Shown: piece by piece, positions 10,601 to 12,613 of the stretch
How positions within the stretch are numbered: position 1 is the stretch's first letter
Layout of the letters: each line of letters opens with the position of its first letter
Assembly: GCA_021772705.1 (NCBI GenBank)
Contig: JAJFLN010000513.1
Coordinates: 1-12,613 of the forward strand
Origin: Candidatus Cloacimonadota bacterium
Lineage (GTDB): Bacteria > Muiribacteriota > UBA6191 > JACPRK01
Length of the DNA stretch: 12,613 nt
Direction of reading: 5' to 3'
Notes under the pieces: model-generated
The model's input: only the letters and a program-made list of their open reading frames with translations
Database searches by the model: none
What the model was told of the DNA's origin: nothing
Translations under genes and position numbers: made by a program

Positions 10601-12613
10601 CGGGGCCCCCATGACGCGGATCTCGTCGACAGTCTTCACGCTGGATCGGATACTGGCCTCCGGGAACGACGGAGACTTCACGGTCTCCGTCACGGGCGCG
10701 GCTGACACAGCGGGCCAAGCGGCGACGGCGCTGGCCAACTCTCTCCTCCGCATCGACACGACGGGACCCTCCGTCACCCTGGAGTACAGCAGGACACCGG
10801 CGATCGTCGGAGCCACGGCTCTGGGCATCACGGCCCGCTTCAACGAACCTGTGGCGTCCCCTCCGTTCCTGACCCTCAGCCGCTCCACGGGCTCCGTATT
10901 CCTGCCGGCCACTCCCATGACCGCCACGGGGGATCCCAGGGTGTTCCTCTTCACCCGGACCTTCACCACCGGTGATGACGGCCTGTTCGATGTGACCCTG
11001 TCGGGAGCCACCGACACCGCCGGCAACGGCAGCGCCGCTGCGACGAACTCCCGGTTCGAGGTGGACACCACCCCACCGTCGGTCGTCCTGACTTACAGCC
11101 AGCCTTCCAACGCCGTGCCGGCAGGTCTGCTGGCCCTGACAGCCACCTTCACAGAGCCCCTGACCGAGGCTCCGACCATCGCCATCAGTGGTCCGGCAGG
11201 GGCCAACAACCGCCTCGCCACGGCCATGAGCCGGGGCACGACGGGATCTATCTGGCTCTTCACCACAAACATCGTCCCGGGCAACAGCGGAGTCTTCACC
11301 GCCACCGTCGACGATGGCGCCGATGCTGCTGGAAACCTGAACAGCCCAGCCGCCAACGGTTCCTTTACCATCGTGGCCGACAACGTGCCAGCGACCCTGA
11401 CCTACAGCAGGAACCAGGCTGGCGTATCGACGGGTCCCTTGACCATCACAGCCACCTTCCCGAGAGACCTTGCCCAGGTTCCGACCATCGCTCTCCAGGG
11501 ACCGGCGGGTGTCAACAACCTCCTGGGAGCCCCCATGGTCCAGGTCGGTTCCGCCGCAGCCTACTCCTACACCACTGACATCCTGGCCGGAAACGACGGC
11601 ATCTTCACCGTCGGACTCAGCAACGTGAGAGACCTGGTGGGTAACACCAACGCGGTGCTGAGCAACCAGCAGTTCACCATCAACACCGTGGGGATTCCCG
11701 TAAGCCTGTCGTTCAACAAGGCGACGGCAGCCATCGGTTCGGGGCCGGTGGTCATCACGGCCCTCTTCGGCGGCCCCGTCCAGACGCAGCCGAACATCTC
11801 GATCTCCGGGCCTGCCGGCGCAAACAACCGGACGGCCACGCCGATGAGAGGCGCCGTGCCCGGAAGCGTCTTCACCTTCACCCTCGACGTCGAGGGGGCC
11901 AACGAAGGGACCTTCACCGTCGACGTGACCAACGGCAAGGACGTGGCAGGCAACGAGAACAGGAGGCCCTCGAACAACCAGTTCACCGTGGACACCACGG
12001 CTCCCCGGGTGACCTTCTCTTACAGCCGTCCCTCGGCGGGGATCTCGACGGGGGCACTGACCATTACGGCTGACTTCGACGACGGGATCCTGACAGAGCC
12101 GACGATCACCCTGACCGGACCGGCTGGCGTCAACAACCGGAGCGGCGCCCAGATGTCCCGCGCGTCGTCGACCCGGTTCACCTTCGGGCTGGTCGTGGCA
12201 GCGGGCAATGACGGCGACTTCACTGCCACCGTCAACGGCGCCACCAACGCCGCTGGACTCCAGACAGAGTCCTCGTCGAACAGCACGTTCACCGTCGATA
12301 CGCTGCCGCCGGACTTCGACCTCGACAGCCCCGTTGGCGGGCAGATCATCACATCGGCATTCACGGCCAGCGGAAGCGTGTCGGATCGGACAGCCGTGAC
12401 GGTGAGCATCAGCAGCGCCGACGGCTCCATCACCACGGCGTCATTGACGGTCACATCGGGCGAGTTCGAGAGCACTCTGACAGCCCGGGCGCCGATCACG
12501 ACGGGACCCGTGACAGTCCTGTTCTCCGCCACCGACGCGGCCGGCAACAGGGCGCCTCAGGTGACCCGCCGGATCCGATTCGATTCCGACGCTGACGGCC
12601 TGCCCGACGACTT
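1524..12613 (+). CDS. Giant secreted protein with 27 tandem Ig-like repeats (3' end outside window)
   Basis: A single uninterrupted frame runs from the ATG at 1524 to the window edge: 3696 complete codons and no stop. The frame upstream is open only back to a TGA at 1272-1274 and has no other ATG. ATG 1524 (or the adjacent ATG 1527) begins directly with a signal peptide, which fixes the start. There is no good Shine-Dalgarno; GAGAG touches the start codon. Order of parts: signal peptide 1-33; unassigned beta-rich region 34 to about 635; 27 Ig-like repeats anchored at residues 647-3500; a different Ig-like domain at about 3593-3686; a DxDxDG motif at 3687-3696. Only five Cys are present (225, 234, 262, 310, 708). 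A repeat that I counted (repeat 15) has 8 acidic and 3 basic residues, so the array is probably acidic. Secretion through Sec is well supported. A role as a surface stalk or adhesin is inferred from architecture alone, and the anchoring C-terminus is not seen. No enzyme domain was recognised. Confidence 0.93.
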   Translation, partial: MMKSTIDRSHSLIRRLLLLAILSTFVLASPASAQDITAGSLVVLFQNPAPGGSLRLAVDLTNGIADEITVISTPFSDDQDHVVFTADAGNPTTIAGSATERFFFDGTITKDATLDEHNFFIELFGTDTNGARNLGATSIGSLTFETGLIQNLTVPNGVTVTFAGDAITLKAFAQNRNATDEIRIDSAVLTFSEGNYTATLDPPSLAPIVLGVSPTAESTEVFQFCVQAPSTITCLSAPVDVTVTLAGVNLSTAASVRATYTCLRFIQSGGAKYQVDGIQNSDDTGSNPISSIPTSGDFLSTVQVSNTGQCFMSITDSVIAGSPTAPTNNGSATWLDNAEDTTPEALPVTVAPGGSVLLVHDLTAPDSAGGTTLIPVITVTDVLGEVAAPQDGIVRESSMMVEPGAGDFTGRIVSTGTFISVNDNRNVRIRAYKTDTGALVGDISGVNPGSFSLPLSGVVTNDTLRLELSSIEPAPNLVFDFTESYTVEAIPAPGIPKTLILNDPTGIVGGSVFLKDASGNVVPGATVDVSIVRVRPFDGTETYLPVGRFTTENFAQDVPGRFDFEGIGPAVVGDGLFFSLKRPDGYRGPTLDPRETSVTAPFLLPDTTGAVPVDPHVTKALIATDLNSDEGLTINLTKETLRAGLRYSTDRRKVGPGELQLTLIFLNPTIEEFEGIAARPSLRIDRPGANDGEGAGAGTILEMRHDDCSDPSFWITTYFVEQGDGSNIKDGLVTIEILNTTDLVGQSHGSIQNTTMTLITIPPKATLSYSKGVTDQGSSIPRVPVETFTIFVQFDQEIDATSNPKLNISSSNSIPSANDVKDGSLTRIETNGEGTLFSFNYTPKTTSLVGQYVVTPTFAFGLTNVENDPTPSNPFFTLDNTQATLDLTYSKPQTAVSSGVLRITATFSEAVRDPTITIDRRPRTDLSESGEPGINNIGPVPQPMSKSTGAEFSDEWFFDYEIFIQNGSTMLDGEARVVVTTGFNQLGNSSISPGSNNLFVIDTQPPAVSTVESASGPLPPGPYPILVTFTDVAIGNASPSITGTPNILVSRVGAADQAINLTKVSDTVVSNTVTSTWTADYNAAAGLDANNTVTVLVSPGTDLAGNPYPSKTFTTVPLIVDSTSPDVVLSYNKSESGVPNGDLVITATFSENIDLQHPPELQVNRPDTSLRVNPFTTMSGGPLVWTTTYDVEPFSSPITLDGPTTINVRNAEDPSGNANNTPTNNIINIQSKQPAVTSLQFSAPTTHFKAGTVGITATFDVGLSVAPQISITGTAGANVQLATNMSQGTTNTIWTFDYVVSTGDDGDALLTIASGQDAAGNLNVPEQRNVRIDNVGPSITSIVYSAADRLDVTAGALTITVTFDESIAPSDVPKLSTVGPEGTEAQGPNNQTNLSMSTTDPDRKVFLATLSITTGFDGTYEVQVSGARDLAGNENSPAAVTEKDFVVDTGGPSVYLDYTQSSSLNPIAVRTGTVSITATFSETMVTSPTIAIDRLGTGNDLAAEALVATASGKVWTKDFTIQAQNGTTILDGLATVTIEGTSTEDGAANSTAKRNGLLIDTTNPIPTFIYSKISSPFTAVSSGTLVITATYDEPVTTTPTVEIAGTPSNINGVSSVTMTGVSSTVFTLSRTISIQSDSTYTITPTSVKDLAGNSSDTTVNNTFQVDTIPPNVTSISYNPPLTGPLSAQALRITATFSEPLLITPNITIEGPFGANVQAATQMSASTTNATWLFSKNLATGNDGTFQVRFLDGKDRAGNLNRDATANNTFSVDTVPPSVNLTYSPLPTPFTQFKAGPFTITATFTEPISSTPTMTVLGGTSSPLNDITTTPMSLPDSGVTSVWAFTYPSGIRAGDDGVFTVTIANGKDASGQLNKTATNRTFRVDTQIPTVALSYSRPSVSSGLSRVSSGSLTITAAFSEPIASTPTISSIGAVAGGSNEIASASMVPTTGNPSVWTHTFTVTAGDDDIFTVTVANGGDPAGNLAGTATNNSFTIDTTTPAVNLTFSQSRTSVGTGSLEIQAVFSEPLSTTPTIAVTGGLSVTLNDRTATSMSATVDPKTFSFTYDVVSGDDGVFLVVIDNGQDLAGNAIGTPSPNTFTIDAPPSVVLSYSKSGAIFPAGAFTITADFNELIISTPNIRVLGGSPLTTDSGLQAMTKVSNTQFTFSYTPPTGFDGLFTVQITNGRDIFGNENLEATNNAFTIDTSLPTLQTLAYSRPISPYTKVSSGSLTITATYSELLGTAPTITVAGGTASTVNDRTDSSMTGTTPTSVFSFTYSINTGDDGLFTVTTASGTDQAGNSLGAAAGGVDSTFTVDTIPPLPTLTASKALGTSSPIGAGTVSITATFNETMAFTPVISISGGSATSTANDVSNSAMTGTTPTTVFTFDYNVASGDDGLFAIAIASGQDLAGNLNGALTANNQLRVDARAPTASLVYSQLLPPFSKIGLGPLTITATFDEPIATTPTLAIAGGQAATTNDVNATSMSPTAISSVWFLTHPSGIQAGDDGTFTVTLASAQDIVGNSLAASTVTSRTFEVDTVLPVVDGFAFSRPVAPFTRLAPGPLSITATFSETVFTPPSIAIAGGGSPAINDRPLAAMLGPVPGAEFTISYVVQSGDDGNFSLAVSGARDAGGNENTAVTTSTKDFVIDSTPPAVISLVSSRPVAPLTRIAIGPLTITATFNEPLAISPTLALSGGGSGASLNDLQPTTMTAASGTTTVWTLTHNIQAGDDGQFTVNLASGLDLASNPNLPLTGGNILTVDTRAPSVTSLSFDKPVSPNTKAGAGSLTVSVVFDEAIDGGAPAPQLRVRRPGLADALVALTGSGTAWSGSYDVATAGTGGALDGIVTVDALGTDGAGNPIGAPGVSSSFVVDTVAPTAALTYGTPDSLNIPAGILRITATFSEPLRSAPSLSLVGPSGSNNVGPVTMTAGTSPSEYFLDVNVARDNPGTFAALLSEAFDAAGNASAAPSNSTLIINPAPPAGSLLYSRGPDPVGAGSLTITAVFSKPIASTSNPALSIVGPTGANNVAGAPMTRISSTVFTLDRILASGNDGDFTVSVTGAADTAGQAATALANSLLRIDTTGPSVTLEYSRTPAIVGATALGITARFNEPVASPPFLTLSRSTGSVFLPATPMTATGDPRVFLFTRTFTTGDDGLFDVTLSGATDTAGNGSAAATNSRFEVDTTPPSVVLTYSQPSNAVPAGLLALTATFTEPLTEAPTIAISGPAGANNRLATAMSRGTTGSIWLFTTNIVPGNSGVFTATVDDGADAAGNLNSPAANGSFTIVADNVPATLTYSRNQAGVSTGPLTITATFPRDLAQVPTIALQGPAGVNNLLGAPMVQVGSAAAYSYTTDILAGNDGIFTVGLSNVRDLVGNTNAVLSNQQFTINTVGIPVSLSFNKATAAIGSGPVVITALFGGPVQTQPNISISGPAGANNRTATPMRGAVPGSVFTFTLDVEGANEGTFTVDVTNGKDVAGNENRRPSNNQFTVDTTAPRVTFSYSRPSAGISTGALTITADFDDGILTEPTITLTGPAGVNNRSGAQMSRASSTRFTFGLVVAAGNDGDFTATVNGATNAAGLQTESSSNSTFTVDTLPPDFDLDSPVGGQIITSAFTASGSVSDRTAVTVSISSADGSITTASLTVTSGEFESTLTARAPITTGPVTVLFSATDAAGNRAPQVTRRIRFDSDADGLPDD
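1623..3461 (+). other. N-terminal region of the giant protein, unassigned, probably several beta-sandwich domains
   Basis: Residues 34 to about 646 alternate short hydrophobic strands with Gly, Asn, Thr and Asp turns, as in stacked beta-sandwich domains. They do not follow the downstream repeat pattern until about residue 636. Four of the protein's five cysteines lie here (225, 234, 262, 310), spaced so that one or two disulfides are possible; their grouping in about 85 residues suggests one domain at roughly 210-350. A stretch near 400-490 (GRIVSTGTFISVNDNRNVRI onward) looks like a separate beta domain. I cannot name a family for the region as a whole. Being the exposed, non-repeated end, it may carry the binding function, but nothing in the sequence proves that. 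Confidence 0.6.
3051..3290 (+). other. Possible carboxypeptidase-regulatory-like / Big_1-like beta domain
   Basis: Residues about 510-589 contain GGSVFLKDASGNVVPGATVD (the D of KDASGN is residue 516). This resembles the DaxGnpVpGAtV motif of carboxypeptidase-regulatory-like and invasin-type Ig domains. It is followed by a GRFDFEGI segment like the usual GxFxfxgl return strand. Such domains are common spacers in secreted proteins. Assignment rests on motif resemblance only. Confidence 0.35.
6867..9830 (+). repeat. Repeats 11-19: block mostly of the GG...ND-loop subtype
   Basis: In these nine repeats the loop after the PTIxI strand carries Gly-Gly, usually followed by Asn-Asp five to nine residues later: LGGTSSPLND in 11, TGGLSVTLND in 13, AGGTASTVND in 15, SGGSATSTAND in 16, and similar in 17, 18 and 19. 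Repeats 12 and 14 keep GG but lack ND. Lengths are 104-113 residues. Most contain GDDG. Repeats 17-19 also share a proline-rich entry of the form PxxPxTRxxxGPL, marking them as close relatives. Confidence 0.75.
9831..10160 (+). repeat. Repeat 20: isolated copy of the RPG...LDG subtype
   Basis: This 110-residue repeat lacks both the GG...ND loop of its left neighbours and the GPxGxNN loop of its right neighbours. It instead has RVRRPGLADAL, then AWSGSYDV and GALDGIVTV. The same set of features (Arg-Pro or Arg-Leu after the second strand, Trp, and LDG or KDG in place of GDDG) is seen only in repeats 1, 3, 5 and 8. It sits exactly at the junction between the two homogeneous blocks. Confidence 0.65.
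10161..12326 (+). repeat. Repeats 21-27: block mostly of the GPxGxNN-loop subtype, near-constant length
   Basis: Six of the seven repeats carry GP-x-G-(A/S/V)-NN after the PTIxI strand (GPSGSNN, GPTGANN, GPAGANN, GPAGVNN, GPAGANN, GPAGVNN). Repeat 23 is the exception, with SRSTGS. Lengths are 104, 104, 103, 103, 103, 103 and 102 residues, so the anchors at 10785, 11094, 11403, 11712 and 12021 are exactly 309 bp apart. Repeats 26 and 27 look only about two-fifths identical by eye, so the constant length is not simply due to very recent duplication. Confidence 0.8.
12300..12581 (+). other. Terminal Ig-like domain of a different type
   Basis: After the usual VDTLPP linker the repeat pattern stops. 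Residues about 3593-3686 read as SPVGGQIITSAFTASGSVSD, then VTVSISSADGS, then FESTLTARAPITTGPVTV and FSATDAAGNRA. This SPxxGxxI...GSVSD...V.V...DG...T...G...ATDxAGN pattern is found in bacterial Ig-like domains related to glucodextranase domain B. Such domains often follow or end arrays of other Ig domains in secreted proteins. The family name is a suggestion from motif memory. Confidence 0.55.
12582..12611 (+). other. Acidic DxDxDG calcium-loop-like motif at the window edge
   Basis: Residues 3687-3696 are DSDADGLPDD, matching the D-x-D-x-D-G-L-P-D pattern of thrombospondin type 3-like and dockerin-like calcium loops. In giant bacterial secreted proteins this motif often marks the change from Ig repeats to a C-terminal region. 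The window ends inside the motif's continuation, so repetition cannot be judged. Confidence 0.6.

Larger units (their letters stand above)
3462..12326 (+). repeat. 27 tandem Ig-like repeats (protein-level), 102-123 residues each
   Basis: Each repeat is anchored on the Tyr/Phe of the aromatic-Ser motif (or its equivalent) that follows the VDTxPP linker. Anchor bases are 3462, 3828, 4188, 4557, 4914, 5244, 5553, 5895, 6231, 6552, 6867, 7203, 7536, 7848, 8160, 8493, 8823, 9162, 9495, 9831, 10161, 10473, 10785, 11094, 11403, 11712 and 12021. Lengths in residues are 122, 120, 123, 119, 110, 103, 114, 112, 107, 105, 112, 111, 104, 104, 111, 110, 113, 111, 112, 110, 104, 104, 103, 103, 103, 103, 102. 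Recurrent motifs are GxLxITATFxEP, PTIxI, GDDGxFTV (exact GDDG in nine copies, GNDG in four) and DxxGN with AGN in at least fourteen. Repeat 1 is degenerate and contains Cys708, the last cysteine. The pattern resembles Big_12/Big_13-type bacterial Ig-like domains; the exact family needs a profile search. At DNA level copies are diverged, though ATCACGGCCACCTTC recurs exactly at 9213, 9546 and 10206. Confidence 0.9.

Noticed and set aside
10472..11071. 199-residue minus-strand frame, and similar ones at 7202-7711, 9356-9907 and 12020-12547
   Set aside because: These frames show recurring pieces such as VSEKVAVMLTVP, which are the antisense of the repeated GxVSITATFSE strand. They recur because the sense repeats recur, and are not independent genes.
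3462..12326. CRISPR array or DNA satellite as an explanation for the periodicity
   Set aside because: The period is about 309-369 bp, the copies are diverged at DNA level, and the reading frame is preserved through all of them. It is a protein-coding repeat.

Overview
The window is GC-rich and holds two genes, both on the + strand, separated by a 574-bp intergenic region. Positions 2-949 are the C-terminal part of a tetratricopeptide-repeat (TPR) protein whose beginning lies outside the window. From 1524 a single reading frame stays open, with no stop codon, to the last base at 12613. I read this frame codon by codon and found 3696 complete codons. It encodes a giant secreted, repetitive protein whose C-terminus lies beyond the window. 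The organism cannot be named from this sequence. A GC-rich Gram-negative with many giant secreted Ig-repeat proteins (Planctomycetes, Acidobacteria, deltaproteobacteria or a related uncultured lineage) is a guess only.

The giant protein has a Sec signal peptide (residues 1-33), a roughly 600-residue N-terminal beta-rich region I cannot assign as a whole (34 to about 635), then 27 tandem Ig-like repeats (anchors at residues 647 to 3500). After the repeats come one Ig-like domain of a different type (about 3593-3686) and an acidic DxDxDG calcium-loop-like motif (3687-3696), where the window ends. The repeat consensus runs: aromatic-S-(K/R)-P, G-x-L-x-I-T-A-T-F-x-E-P, P-T-I-x-I, a variable loop, (V/I)-(W/F)-x-F-x-Y, G-D-D-G-x-F-T-V, G-x-D-x-A-G-N, then F-T-V-D-T-x-P-P. 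This resembles bacterial Ig-like families of the Big_12/Big_13 kind. Repeat length falls from about 120 residues in the first four copies to exactly 103 near the end.

The repeats fall by eye into three subtypes laid out in blocks. Repeats 1-10 are mixed and divergent. Repeats 11-19 mostly carry a GG...ND loop. Repeat 20 is a lone copy of an LDG subtype otherwise found only among the early repeats. Repeats 21-27 mostly carry a GPxGxNN loop. No cysteine occurs after residue 708. The likely role is a long extracellular or surface-attached stalk or adhesin, possibly stiffened by calcium. This is inference, because the anchoring end is not visible.

The gap between the genes holds an unusual element at 994-1093: four degenerate CACRGAGnn 9-mers, a 28-bp spacer, then four CTCCGTGnn 9-mers in inverted orientation. 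The rest of the gap shows no convincing gene or promoter. The two genes need not be functionally related.
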